Assembly: GCA_944320775.1 (NCBI GenBank)
Contig: CALUIV010000002.1
Coordinates: 62,001-126,000, forward strand
Direction: 5' to 3'
Length of the DNA: 64,000 bases
From: an uncultured Paraprevotella sp.
GTDB taxonomy: Bacteria > Bacteroidota > Bacteroidia > Bacteroidales > Bacteroidaceae
Shown here piece after piece: positions 32,156-40,281 of this stretch (the stretch's first letter is position 1; each line of letters starts with the position of its first letter). The notes under the pieces are model-generated. The model ran no database searches. It saw nothing but the letters and a program-made list of their open reading frames with translations, and was not told the DNA's origin. Made by a program: the position numbers and the translations under genes.

Positions 32156-32625
32156 AACTTTTTCAACAGTTTAATGGCACGTTCCGTACCGAAGAAATAT
32201 TGGAAAGTTACTCCTTTCATGTATTGCAGGTTACGCACAAGTGTGGGAAGGTCTATCGAACGGTTCTCGTATCGCCACAACTGCACGCCTACCCGGTCGT
32301 TGGCTATAGGACCGATTACCACGTCATATTCATGTACAGGCTTTTCGGTCGGATTGTTCCGATTTAATAAGATGAATTTTGCCCATTCTTCAGAATAGTC
32401 GTCAAAACGGAGTACATTCAGGTCATTCAAGGCATCGTCATCAACAAGGTAGCTTTGTACAATTGGGGTACCAATCTCCAACTGTTCAACTTTCACTTGC
32501 ACCATAGTCAAAGCTTGCTCATAGTTCGCAGATAGATAGAATCCACGTCCGAAATCTTTGTTCGGTTTTGATTTCAGCAAGTCTATCTTATCGAAATCTT
32601 TGTTTGTTCCATGATAAAGTTTCAT
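32152..32625 (-). CDS. DUF3990 protein (ADP-ribosyltransferase-like fold)
   Basis: The 157-residue protein begins MKLYHGTNKDFDKIDLLKSK and continues NKDFGRGFYLSANYEQALTM, the start of DUF3990: a YHGT motif with the NAD-binding histidine and a KDFGxGFYLT/S turn as in PARP/ART-like folds. Near residue 95 NPTEKPVHEYDVVIGPIANDRV follows, also typical (VxGPIANDxV). Such proteins are thought to be toxins or effectors that modify targets with ADP-ribose; activity here is unproven. ATG 32625 is chosen because it overlaps the DUF3791 stop (ATGA); the longer frame from 32652 lacks support. Confidence 0.85.
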   Translation of the reverse strand: MKLYHGTNKDFDKIDLLKSKPNKDFGRGFYLSANYEQALTMVQVKVEQLEIGTPIVQSYLVDDDALNDLNVLRFDDYSEEWAKFILLNRNNPTEKPVHEYDVVIGPIANDRVGVQLWRYENRSIDLPTLVRNLQYMKGVTFQYFFGTERAIKLLKKL

Positions 32626-32846
32626 ACCAATGCTCCTCCATGACGATGACAATACTCCGCAATGTCGTCCACCATTGAGGCAAACGACTGTGTATGCACA
32701 TAACCGTAGTTGCGGTCGATGAAATCTATTCCTTTATAGCGACTTAGGTAGTTGAAGGCCTGTTTCATCGTTAGTCCGTACTTACGTCCGAACTCAAGGA
32801 TGAAGATGACTGTCCATTCCAGTTTGTCCTTTATATCATATTCCAT
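32622..32846 (-). CDS. DUF3791 protein
   Basis: The 74-residue protein contains WTVIFILEFGRKYGLTMKQA, NYLSRYKGIDFIDRNYGYVH and TQSFASMVDDIAEYCHRHGG, the length and motif order of DUF3791 (F..e.fa...gls...A...L...g...fi...Y...H..s....v.di). DUF3791 genes usually sit directly before DUF3990 genes, as here, and probably encode the cognate partner. It opens a three-gene operon coupled by two ATGA overlaps. A TATCTTTG -7 box at 32879-32872 lies at the outer edge of the inverted repeat and could drive the operon. Confidence 0.8.
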   Translation of the reverse strand: MEYDIKDKLEWTVIFILEFGRKYGLTMKQAFNYLSRYKGIDFIDRNYGYVHTQSFASMVDDIAEYCHRHGGALV

Positions 32847-32872
32847 GGTGATATTCCTTAGACCTTTTAGAC

Positions 32873-33047
32873 AAAGATAGTGAAACTCGCCCGATTATGG
32901 ATGGATTCAGGAAAAATAATGTAAACTATTGGTTTTTCAGTAAGATACGTAGCATTATTCAATATTCCTTAATATGTGCTTTAAAGCCGTTTTTTGAATA
33001 GCTAAGCAGAAAAATTGCTACCTATCCGTTGCCCATTCCGGTTGCAT
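32873..33047 (-). repeat. 175-bp inverted repeat, left copy
   Basis: The reverse complement of 32873-33047 matches 36039-36213 with only two mismatches, so the two copies bound a 2991-bp interior. The outer edge of this copy contains most of a TATCTTTG -7 box pointing at the DUF3791 operon; the right copy has TATCTTTA. The inner edge cuts an endonuclease gene. Confidence 0.92.
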
Positions 33048-33420
33048 GGTACCCAATGCCTTTTTCAAGGTGGCGCTGACTGGACTGGCCGAAGTCCGAC
33101 CGTAGGTCATCGGGTTCCTGTTCAAGAACACTTCGGGCAACCGTCGGCTCGACAGTTACGTCAACACGGTGGACGAAGTGGAGTGTATCACCGGTTACGA
33201 CTTCTTTGCGGCCCTGCCCGACAGTACGGAGAAGCGCGTCGAAGCCGCCTACCGCCACTATCCGCTCCTTATGCATCCCGAGACTGTGGCCCGCCACATC
33301 GTGTGTGCCCTCCATCGGCAGCAGCGCGTGGCCGTTATCAATGCCCGCTACCGCCTGCTCGTCGCCCTTTGGCGCCTCATTCCCCGTTGCCTGTGGAAGT
33401 GTCTGCCGGTGCAGGATTGA
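33046..33420 (+). pseudogene. C-terminal fragment of a DNA/RNA non-specific endonuclease
   Basis: The frame from 33046 encodes VPNAFFKVALTGL, then an in-frame TAG at 33103-33105, then VIGFLFKNTSGNRRLDSYVN, TVDEVECITGYDFFAALPDS, the C-terminal third of Endonuclease_NS (NUC1-like) proteins. The catalytic DRGH part is missing: the gene is cut exactly at the inner end of the inverted repeat. The sequence is markedly richer in G+C than its surroundings, and the part after EKRVEA is atypical for the family. Confidence 0.7.
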
Positions 33421-33493
33421 GAAAGTGTGAGAGGGTAAACTCCCATGTAGCCTTGTCTGAAGGAAAGAAAGTTTAGCAAATCTATTGCGGATA

Positions 33494-33525
33494 TTTGGAA
33501 ATATAAAGCTTTGAACTTATATTTG
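33494..33525 (+). promoter_or_regulatory. Predicted promoter of the surface lipoprotein gene
   Basis: TTTG 33494-33497, 20 nt, TATATTTG 33518-33525 match the Bacteroides consensus. The leader to ATG 33700 is about 170 nt long. Confidence 0.6.
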
Positions 33526-33699
33526 CAGAGGTCTGCATAGACTTTTTGTTATGTATATAGAGTTGATTTATCAGTTGGCAGGGTGCGTCCGTGGAAGGGG
33601 ATGTGTTCCCCTCATTTAAGCTCATACGTTCGTGCCAGCATTTCATTTTTTTATCTTAAATCGGTTGGTGCTTGTGAGCTTGCACCACATATAGAAATC

Positions 33700-34845
33700 A
33701 TGAAGAATATTTTTACATTGGTCAGTGTCTTTCTTTTCCTATTGATAGGAAGTTATGGATGTAGTGGTTCTGATTTTGAAGAGACAGGCGAAAGAGGTTT
33801 TGCTCCGGAAAATCCGGTTTATAAGGAGTTCAGGTTTTATCCCCGTGTGGACCACTGGTCGATTCGTGTTCTGCCGGGAAACAATCCGGAAGGCGGTATG
33901 ATAATGGTGAATAGCACCACTACGTCCATTCAAAACCCTTATGTCTATTATGAGCGAATGGGCGATAATACGGCCCATTTAAGTTGTAACTTCCAGGCAT
34001 GGGTCACCGTGGGCAGCATGTATGGAACGTTTTATGAATATGATTATAAATTGAACTTCACTTCACCGAATCAAGGTACTTATGTGGGGTATGCCTCCGT
34101 CAATATGAAGGATGAAGAAAAGATAAGCGGCTATTTTGTCTATGACAGCGATGCCTCCCCTGTTCCTGATGAAGGAGGAAGCGAAGGAGGCGATGACGGG
34201 TCCGGCGGGGAAAACAACCCCGGAACCGGTGGTGGAGATACGGAAATTAAAGAAAACGAGTTGTATGTAAAATTCCATACTGTTTCCCCTGATCGCATTT
34301 TTTATCGGGTGGAATATCGGTTTCCCGGTAACTATACAGACCCCGATGACTATTTAAGGGCTGGTATATGTTATGGCACTTCTCCTCATCCCACCGTTTT
34401 TGACCATACGGAGGAGATACAGTTGGTGCGTCCCAACGGCGATTCATATTCTGGTATTAGCCAGTTGAGCGCCAATACAACCTATTACATCCGTCCGTTC
34501 AGGGAAGTCAACGGAGTCATTACCTATTACACCGAGACGTCAGTCAAGACTCCCGGAACCACACCCGACAGCGACATCATGCTGAAACTGTCTTATGTGC
34601 CCAGCAACAATGTGAAAGCGGAATACAGTTTCAATACTGACGGGGAATACAAGTTGGAACTTTGGACGTGGGACATCACGCAGAATTACAGCCCGTATGA
34701 TTTCGGCTACAAAAAGCAGGGGGCTAAGGGAATATATACATATAATTGGCTATTGACATGGGAATCAACTCGTTATTTCTACCTTATAGCCAGAGATTTG
34801 AAAACGGGAATTGCATATAAATCCAAAGACTTACATAAGTTGTAG
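33700..34845 (+). CDS. Surface lipoprotein with Gly/Ser-rich linker and fibronectin-III-like domain
   Basis: The 381-residue protein starts with a lipoprotein signal (VFLFLLIGSYGC, lipidated Cys about residue 21), followed by SGSDFEE, an acidic stretch that in Bacteroides favours surface export. Residues about 35-155 form one beta-rich domain; an acidic glycine/serine/asparagine-rich linker (about 158-182) separates it from a second domain with AGICYGTSPHPTVFDHT and LSANTTYYIRPFREVNGVIT, which resembles fibronectin-III-like repeats of Bacteroidales surface proteins. It is the only intact gene inside the inverted-repeat segment. The longer frame from 33583 has no signal peptide and is rejected. 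Confidence 0.75.
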   Translation: MKNIFTLVSVFLFLLIGSYGCSGSDFEETGERGFAPENPVYKEFRFYPRVDHWSIRVLPGNNPEGGMIMVNSTTTSIQNPYVYYERMGDNTAHLSCNFQAWVTVGSMYGTFYEYDYKLNFTSPNQGTYVGYASVNMKDEEKISGYFVYDSDASPVPDEGGSEGGDDGSGGENNPGTGGGDTEIKENELYVKFHTVSPDRIFYRVEYRFPGNYTDPDDYLRAGICYGTSPHPTVFDHTEEIQLVRPNGDSYSGISQLSANTTYYIRPFREVNGVITYYTETSVKTPGTTPDSDIMLKLSYVPSNNVKAEYSFNTDGEYKLELWTWDITQNYSPYDFGYKKQGAKGIYTYNWLLTWESTRYFYLIARDLKTGIAYKSKDLHKL

Positions 34846-34897
34846 CGATCATCAGAACGCAGCTGGAAGAAACATTTTCAATAAGACAAATGTAATG

Positions 34898-34946
34898 CGG
34901 ACAAGCCTAAGAACGGTTAAGTGCCTATGGTTTGTCCGTGTTTTTT
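34898..34946 (+). terminator. Intrinsic terminator of the lipoprotein gene
   Basis: A 10-bp stem (34898-34907 with 34929-34938, one G-T pair) is followed by GTTTTTT. Confidence 0.7.
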
Positions 34947-35164
34947 AGGGAAATCTTTTACGGCAATCCTCTGTTTCTTCGGTGTATGATACAAGAAATG
35001 TAATAATTTTTATACTGTTACCTAAAAAACAGCATCATCATATCAAGTTATATCATTTTGCGAAGCAAAGAATGAGTGGATTCCGGGGACGGTGATTCAG
35101 AAAGGATAGGATAACTGATCCGTTCTGAATTGTGTGGCCTGTCCCGTGGTACTGCCTTTCTCTT

Positions 35165-35830
35165 GCGTCTTATACCGGCAGGGGTACCCTGTCGCGCGTC
35201 TTCTTGCGTAAGCGGAGCCAGTACATGATGATGGTACTACGGATCACGACGGATTGTTCCCAGACTAACGGCCCGCATGATCATCTTTTTCAATCAGTAA
35301 AGATGTTCATGCACGCTCTTCGGGCTAACTTCTTGTCTGTTCTGAGAAACAGCTTAAAGTCATCGTAGAACACACGGTCAAGATTACGTAACAGGACATC
35401 CTCTACATTACGTTTTTCCTTGATGAAAGCCGAAAGATGCTTATATGAACGCAGGTAAGAGTCATAAGTTTCTCTTATCCGGTCTATTCCGATACGTTCT
35501 TTGAATTCCTCATTATGCTCTCGGAAAAGAGCCAACAGAGTTAGTGGTTTCTGCCTGACACCCATCACGGTATTCTTCATCTGCTCCACTGTGATGAATC
35601 TCAGACTGTTCTTTATCCGTCTGTAATGCTCATTGATTTCTGTGATCAAATCGTCAATGGCTCGATTGACGGTAAGGGCATTCTCACAGCGGCCGTCAGC
35701 CCGTCCTTTTTCAGGATTCCATATGGCCGGATTGACAGATACTTTTAATGGGGCGTACCATCACGGGACAATTTCCCCCTGACATCGGATTCGCTCTTTA
35801 TTAAGATAGAACGATTATATCTGCCTGATT
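35165..35830 (-). pseudogene. Tyrosine site-specific integrase relic
   Basis: Minus-strand fragments follow the order of a Bacteroidales tyrosine recombinase: arm-binding domain (VRGKLSRDG, then after a one-base shift near 35750 SVNPAIWNPEKGRADGRCEN, ALTVNRAIDD), the open part 35290-35649 (LITEINEHYRRIKNSLRF, GIDRIRETYDSYLRSYKHL, core-binding domain), then after another shift RAVSLGTIRRDP and a stop. The catalytic domain with R-H-R-H-Y is absent. It is a dead integrase, transcribed away from the right inverted repeat. Confidence 0.75.
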
Positions 35831-36038
35831 CATAATCTGTTCTATTGTTTGCAAAGTTAATGTAGACATAGTTTATTATCGGCATGTCAAATATCCTCAG
35901 AAATAGACAAAAATGACACTATTGCCTTCAGGAACCTATATTTTTCATATCTCAAGAAAAATAAGTATCTTCGCAGAGTCAGAATGATGAAACTGCGTTC
36001 TTTACGGACGGAGCAGAAGTGACTATTCAAACGGATTA
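35831..36038. other. Gene-free stretch between the integrase relic and the right inverted repeat
   Basis: A TAACTTTG box on the minus strand (35859-35852) may be the former integrase promoter. A plus-strand TATCTTCG (35966-35973) is followed by a 12-codon frame (about 35987-36025). No gene is recognisable. Confidence 0.35.
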
Positions 36039-36213
36039 ATGCAACCGGAATGGGCAACGGATAGGTAGCAATTTTTCTGCTTAGCTATTCAAAAAACGGC
36101 TTTAAAGCACATATTAAGGAATATTGAATAATGCCACGTATCTTACTGAAAAACCAATAGTTTACATTATTTTTCCTGAATCCATCCATAATCGGGCGAG
36201 TTTTACTATCTTT
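36039..36213 (+). repeat. 175-bp inverted repeat, right copy
   Basis: It matches the reverse complement of 32873-33047 at 173 of 175 positions. An open frame crossing it (36085-36282 minus) is treated as chance. Confidence 0.92.
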
Positions 36214-36243
36214 AAATAAGATCGGATGCGGTTCGGCATAGTC

Positions 36244-36297
36244 CAACCAGAAAACTTCGTTTTCGTTTGCCTCTGCGCTCACCTTTCACTATCTTTG
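36244..36297 (+). promoter_or_regulatory. truA promoter, containing copy B of the 43-bp repeat
   Basis: TTTG 36266-36269, 20 nt, TATCTTTG 36290-36297 fit the consensus closely; ATG 36315 follows after 17 nt. Bases 36244-36286 are repeated at 31698-31740. Confidence 0.8.
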
Positions 36298-36314
36298 TCC
36301 GTAAAATCAGGAAA

Positions 36315-37064
36315 ATGCAAAGATATTTCATTTATTTGGCCTATGATGGCACCCGATATCATGGCTGGCAGATCCAGCCAAACGGAATCAGTGTGCAGGA
36401 AACGTTACAGCAGGCTTTGTCCACGGTGTTGCGTTTGTCAGTGGCCATTGTCGGTGCCGGACGGACGGACACCGGGGTGCATGCCCGCCTGATGGTGGCT
36501 CATTTTGATTATGAAGGGGAGCTCGACGGAAGCAGACTGACGGATAAACTGAACCGGCTGTTGCCTCCGGATATATCTGTCTACCGGATTGTTCCGGTTC
36601 GGGCAGATGCTCATGCCCGTTTTGATGCCCTTGCCCGAACCTATCATTATTTTGTTCATTTGGGAAAGGACCCTTTCTGCCGTCAGTATTCCTGTCGGTT
36701 GTATAACAAGCCGGATTTCGAGGCGATGAATCAGGCTGCAGCCCGCCTGTTCGACTATACGGATTTTACGAGTTTCAGCAAAACCCATACGGATACCAAG
36801 ACCAATAATTGTCGGATTATGAAGGCGGAGTGGAAACCGTTGGGAGACAACCAGTGGTATTTTGAAATTCAGGCTGACCGCTTCCTGCGTAATATGGTGC
36901 GTGCGATAGTTGGAACGCTGCTGGAGGTCGGACGGGGCAAGATGACTCAGGAAGAGTTTTGCCGGGTGATTGAAGGGAAAAACCGTTGTCGGGCAGGAGA
37001 GTCTGTACCGGGGAACGCGCTTTTTCTGGTAGATGTGACTTATCCTGATCGTTGTTTCGAATAA
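36315..37064 (+). CDS. truA: tRNA pseudouridine(38-40) synthase
   Basis: The 249-residue protein has [18 protein letters not shown] at the start and [12 protein letters not shown] near residue 47, where the Asp of RTD is the catalytic nucleophile of Tru[20 protein letters not shown] near 205 is the second family signature. TruA isomerises uridines 38-40 in tRNA anticodon arms. Start 36315 is placed by the promoter at 36266-36297; the longer frame would overlap it. An EamA transporter gene follows after 23 bp. Confidence 0.95.
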   Translation: MQRYFIYLAYDGTRYHGWQIQPNGISVQETLQQALSTVLRLSVAIVGAGRTDTGVHARLMVAHFDYEGELDGSRLTDKLNRLLPPDISVYRIVPVRADAHARFDALARTYHYFVHLGKDPFCRQYSCRLYNKPDFEAMNQAAARLFDYTDFTSFSKTHTDTKTNNCRIMKAEWKPLGDNQWYFEIQADRFLRNMVRAIVGTLLEVGRGKMTQEEFCRVIEGKNRCRAGESVPGNALFLVDVTYPDRCFE

Positions 37065-37087
37065 ATTGATAAATGGGATTTTGAATC

Positions 37088-38005
37088 ATGTGGTTGGCTT
37101 ATTCTTTTCTTTCTGCGGCTCTGTTGGGTTTTTATGATGTGTTCAAGAAAAAGTCCTTACGTGGTAATGCGGTCATTCCCGTGCTGTGCTTGAATACACT
37201 CTTTTGCAGTCTGATTTTTCTTCCGATGGTGTTTCTTTCCCTGTCCGGACATCTGGAGCAGGGCTCGCTTTTCTATATCCCCGTGGCCGGATGGGAGGTT
37301 CAGCGTTATGTGTTGCTGAAGGCGCTGATCGTCTTGTCGTCCTGGTTGCTGGGCTATTTTGGTATGAAACATTTGCCGATAACCATCGTCTGTCCGATTA
37401 ATGCCACCCGTCCGGTATTGGTTTTGATCGGTGCCCTTTTGGTTTATGGCGAACGGTTGAATCTTTATCAGTGGATTGGTGTCCTGCTGGCTTTGTTCTC
37501 GCTATTCCTGTTGAGCAGGAGCGGAAAAAAGGAGGGGATTGATTTCCGACACAATAAGTGGATTGTATTCATTGCCCTGGCCAGTATTTTGGGGGCGGTG
37601 AGCGGACTTTATGACAAGTATCTGATGGCTTCTCCGGAGAACGGAGGTGTGGGACTTGACCGTATGGTCGTTCAAAGTTATTATAATTTTTATCAGTTCG
37701 GACTGATGGGGTTGGTGCTGTTGTTTTTGTGGCTGCCGGTCCGGAAGAAGACCACGCCGTTCAGTTGGCACTGGAGCATTCTGATGATTTCACTGTTCCT
37801 TTGTGCTGCGGATTTTGTCTACTTCTATGCCCTTAGCCTGGATGGCGCGATGATTTCGATTGTGTCCATGGTGCGGCGAGGAAGTGTGCTGGTGTCGTTC
37901 CTGTTCGGAGTCTTGATTTTCCGCGAGAAGAATTTGCGCAGTAAGGCTGTCGATCTGTTGCTGGTGCTGTTGGGTATGATTTTCCTGTATATCGGTTCCC
38001 GTTAA
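37088..38005 (+). CDS. EamA/DMT family transporter
   Basis: The 305-residue protein has about ten membrane helices arranged as two EamA repeats (first about 1-140, second about 155-300). Typical features are the N-terminal FLSAALLGFYDVFKKKSLRG, the helix end PINATRPVLVLIGALLVYGE of repeat 1 and SMVRRGSVLVSFLFGVLIFRE of repeat 2. Such carriers export amino acids, sugars or nucleosides; the substrate is unknown. Likely co-transcribed with truA. Confidence 0.85.
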   Translation: MWLAYSFLSAALLGFYDVFKKKSLRGNAVIPVLCLNTLFCSLIFLPMVFLSLSGHLEQGSLFYIPVAGWEVQRYVLLKALIVLSSWLLGYFGMKHLPITIVCPINATRPVLVLIGALLVYGERLNLYQWIGVLLALFSLFLLSRSGKKEGIDFRHNKWIVFIALASILGAVSGLYDKYLMASPENGGVGLDRMVVQSYYNFYQFGLMGLVLLFLWLPVRKKTTPFSWHWSILMISLFLCAADFVYFYALSLDGAMISIVSMVRRGSVLVSFLFGVLIFREKNLRSKAVDLLLVLLGMIFLYIGSR

Positions 38006-38056
38006 TGCAGGGGTAATCTGTTAAATGAGTATTTTAATTTACGAGAAAATATAAAA

Positions 38057-38731
38057 GTGATGAAAAAAAATGTATGGTTATTAAGTCTGATTCTGTTGTT
38101 TGCTAGTCATTTATCAATATATGGAAATGTTGTAACAGCCGATAGTGATTCTATACGAATGCGTCAGGTGTTTGCTGAAATGCCGGACAGTATTTTGGGT
38201 ATTCTAACCAAATACAACCGTTTGGACTGTATTGATTTTATAGAAAATAATTTGCCGGCAAAAGTGGAAAATAGGTTAGGTGGACAAACAGAATTAAAAT
38301 GCCTGACAGAAGATTATCTGAGTTTACAACTAACTGTTTCCAGCCGTGTGGAAATGAAATTACTTCCCGAGACTGATGGAAACTATTATATATGTATGGC
38401 CCGGACGTATAGCGGTCCGATACCGGAAACGACGCTAAAACTGTATCGTCAGGACTGGACAGAAGTGGAAGGGAATAAATGGCTGAAACGTCCGGAATAT
38501 GACGACTATTGGCAAATGCCTGATTCGGTTTCAGAATCGGATGTAAAACGTTGGAAACAGATGCAGGATATGTATCTGATAGAGGTTACTTTGTCGGCAG
38601 ATAGCAGAAGTATAATTTTTACGCTACAGCCTGGTGAGGTGGAATATGGAGAAGCTGAAAAAATGAAGTCCGTTTTGCGTCCGATATTTTTCGTATGGAA
38701 TGGACGGCGTTTTGAACGTCAGGATTCTTGA
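38057..38731 (+). CDS. DUF3256 family exported protein
   Basis: The 224-residue protein has a signal peptide (about 1-23) and the DUF3256 features MRQVFAEMPDSILGILTKYN, NRLDCIDFIENNLPAKVENR and, near the end, LRPIFFVWNGRRF. The family is confined to Bacteroidales and of unknown function, probably periplasmic. It lies 51 bp after the EamA gene and 27 bp before a peptidase-like gene. Confidence 0.8.
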   Translation: MMKKNVWLLSLILLFASHLSIYGNVVTADSDSIRMRQVFAEMPDSILGILTKYNRLDCIDFIENNLPAKVENRLGGQTELKCLTEDYLSLQLTVSSRVEMKLLPETDGNYYICMARTYSGPIPETTLKLYRQDWTEVEGNKWLKRPEYDDYWQMPDSVSESDVKRWKQMQDMYLIEVTLSADSRSIIFTLQPGEVEYGEAEKMKSVLRPIFFVWNGRRFERQDS

Positions 38732-38758
38732 CCGGTCATGAGTAAATGATGATATGCA

Positions 38759-39520
38759 ATGGAACAGGATCATTTTTTTCATTTGTTGCAAGAGCTGACT
38801 GTTGACTGTAAAGACGATCAGACTGCTTTTGTCGTACAAGATCGTATCCTGATTTTGAAAAAATTACTGGAATCGTCTGTTTATCGTCTGGTTTATTCGG
38901 GAGAACTGGCCTATGTTTATATGCGCAGTGGAACGGATTTGACTAAACCTTATGTTTTGATTTCATCGCATATAGATTGTGTTTATACGGATTTATGTGC
39001 GACTTCTATGCCGACAACATACCACGGAACGTTCGATAACAGTCTGACCAACGCTTGTCTGATTGATTTGATGTTACGTGATGCTTTACCGGATGGGGTA
39101 GTTGTTGCTTTTACTGGGGCGGAAGAACAGGGGAACTATGACGGTGCTTCCGAAGTGGTTCAGTTTGTTCAGGCCAATAATGATTTATGTCGTCTGGCAT
39201 TAGTTCTTGATGTGACTAATGAAGGATATGCCAGTTGTGCTTCCTTTACATTGGAAAATGATCAGGGCATTGATTTGTTTTCTGCTCATCGGTTAGTGGA
39301 ACGTCTGAAACATGTACGGGATCGTTTTGTATTGGTTCATGACGGATTACCTGATGAAACCTGGTTTTATTATCCACAGTTTAATTTACCGACATTAAGT
39401 CTTTGTATTCCTGTAGATGGAGATATGCATGAGGATTCTGGTGTGACTGTGCGTAAATCTTCAATTCGGGATTACCAGGCTGCATTACAGACCGTGGTAG
39501 ACTGTTTTCTTGCTTATTGA
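38759..39520 (+). CDS. M28/M20-like zinc aminopeptidase-type protein
   Basis: The 253-residue protein shows the metal-binding order of co-catalytic zinc peptidases: LISSHIDCVY (His, about residue 71), GTFDNSLTNA (bridging Asp, about 91), FTGAEEQG (catalytic and metal Glu, about 119), VLDVTNEG (Asp) and DMHEDSG (final His, near 223). It has no signal peptide and so is cytoplasmic. It is shorter than most M42/M28 enzymes. Substrate is unknown; deacetylase or dipeptidase activity is also possible. Confidence 0.7.
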   Translation: MEQDHFFHLLQELTVDCKDDQTAFVVQDRILILKKLLESSVYRLVYSGELAYVYMRSGTDLTKPYVLISSHIDCVYTDLCATSMPTTYHGTFDNSLTNACLIDLMLRDALPDGVVVAFTGAEEQGNYDGASEVVQFVQANNDLCRLALVLDVTNEGYASCASFTLENDQGIDLFSAHRLVERLKHVRDRFVLVHDGLPDETWFYYPQFNLPTLSLCIPVDGDMHEDSGVTVRKSSIRDYQAALQTVVDCFLAY

Positions 39521-39621
39521 TTTTTTCGAGCTAATATTTTAGAAAAGAAGACTGTTTATTAGATCCTTTTGAGTTGGCCGTCACGTAAAAAGCACTTGGT
39601 GATTACGTATTTTGTGTAATA

Positions 39622-39651
39622 ATAAAAAAGGCGTGGATACTTCCACGCCTT
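39622..39651 (-). terminator. Terminator of the L31 gene
   Basis: The minus strand reads AAGGCGTGGA-AGTA-TCCACGCCTT followed by a T-run (10-bp stem, 39651-39642 with 39638-39629). Confidence 0.85.
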
Positions 39652-39674
39652 AAATACGTTTGTTATCGCCTGAT

Positions 39675-39926
39675 TTATTTGCGGCTTTTTGCATAACGGC
39701 TCATGAACTTGTCTACGCGACCTGCAGTATCGACCAACTTGCTCTTACCAGTATAGAACGGGTGAGAAGTGCTGGAGATTTCAATCTTCACTACAGGATA
39801 AGTTTCGCCTTCGAACTCAACTGTTTCAGTTGTCTTACAAGTAGAACGAGTAAGGAACATGTCACCGTTGCTCATATCCTTGAATACAACAGGACGATAG
39901 TTTTCTGGATGAATATCTTTTTTCAT
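39675..39926 (-). CDS. rpmE2: 50S ribosomal protein L31, type B
   Basis: The 83-residue protein starts [20 protein letters not shown] and ends [21 protein letters not shown], the L31 signature. The zinc-binding cysteines of A-type L31 are absent (one Cys only, in STCKT), so it is the zinc-independent form. A promoter with TTTG and TAACTTTG lies at 40037-40006. Confidence 0.95.
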   Translation of the reverse strand: MKKDIHPENYRPVVFKDMSNGDMFLTRSTCKTTETVEFEGETYPVVKIEISSTSHPFYTGKSKLVDTAGRVDKFMSRYAKSRK

Positions 39927-40005
39927 ATCTTAATAAAATTATTGTCTTTTAATTTGGTACTTATAGCTGGTAACTATAATGTGTAATGGTCTGTTTTACG
40001 GGTTG

Positions 40006-40037
40006 CAAAGTTACGTCATTTCTTTAATATGACCAAA
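40006..40037 (-). promoter_or_regulatory. Predicted promoter of the L31 gene
   Basis: On the minus strand TTTG (40037-40034), 20 nt, TAACTTTG (40013-40006). Confidence 0.65.
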
Positions 40038-40232
40038 TAAATAACTAAAAAAACTTTTGATTCCGCTTTTTATTAAGTGTTAAATAGTTTATGATGTACT
40101 CTGTAAGGTTTGGATTGTGGTTGTTTTTTTAGTTTTATGCAGATTTTATTCTGCTTCTTTTTCATTGAAAGACTTTCTGTTTTTTTCTTGAAAAAAAGCA
40201 CTTAATATCCACTCCATTTACCGAAAAATCCC

Positions 40233-40240
40233 TATCTTTG
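40233..40240 (+). promoter_or_regulatory. -7 box of the aldolase gene
   Basis: TATCTTTG is a full match to the -7 consensus, 42 bp before ATG 40282. No good -33 element is visible. The rest of the 39927-40281 gap shows only a small GCAGA/TCTGC hairpin at 40139-40154. Confidence 0.5.
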
Positions 40241-40281
40241 CAAAGGAAAAAGACATTTTTCGTTTTTAAATTTATAAAGAC

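Noticed and set aside
31783-32398. Plus-strand frames opposite the DUF3791/DUF3990 operon
   Set aside because: They are antisense to genes with clear motifs and ATGA coupling and have no family resemblance.
33583-33699. Longer start for the surface lipoprotein
   Set aside because: The extension would put 39 residues before the lipoprotein signal, and the ATG at 33700 gives a normal lipobox position.
36085-36282. 65-codon minus-strand frame across the right inverted repeat
   Set aside because: It lies within a repeat and a promoter module, has no signal or family, and the left repeat copy does not keep the same frame beyond its edge.
40139-40160. Small hairpin followed by T-rich sequence upstream of the aldolase
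   Set aside because: A 5-bp stem is too short for a confident terminator, and no gene precedes it on that strand.
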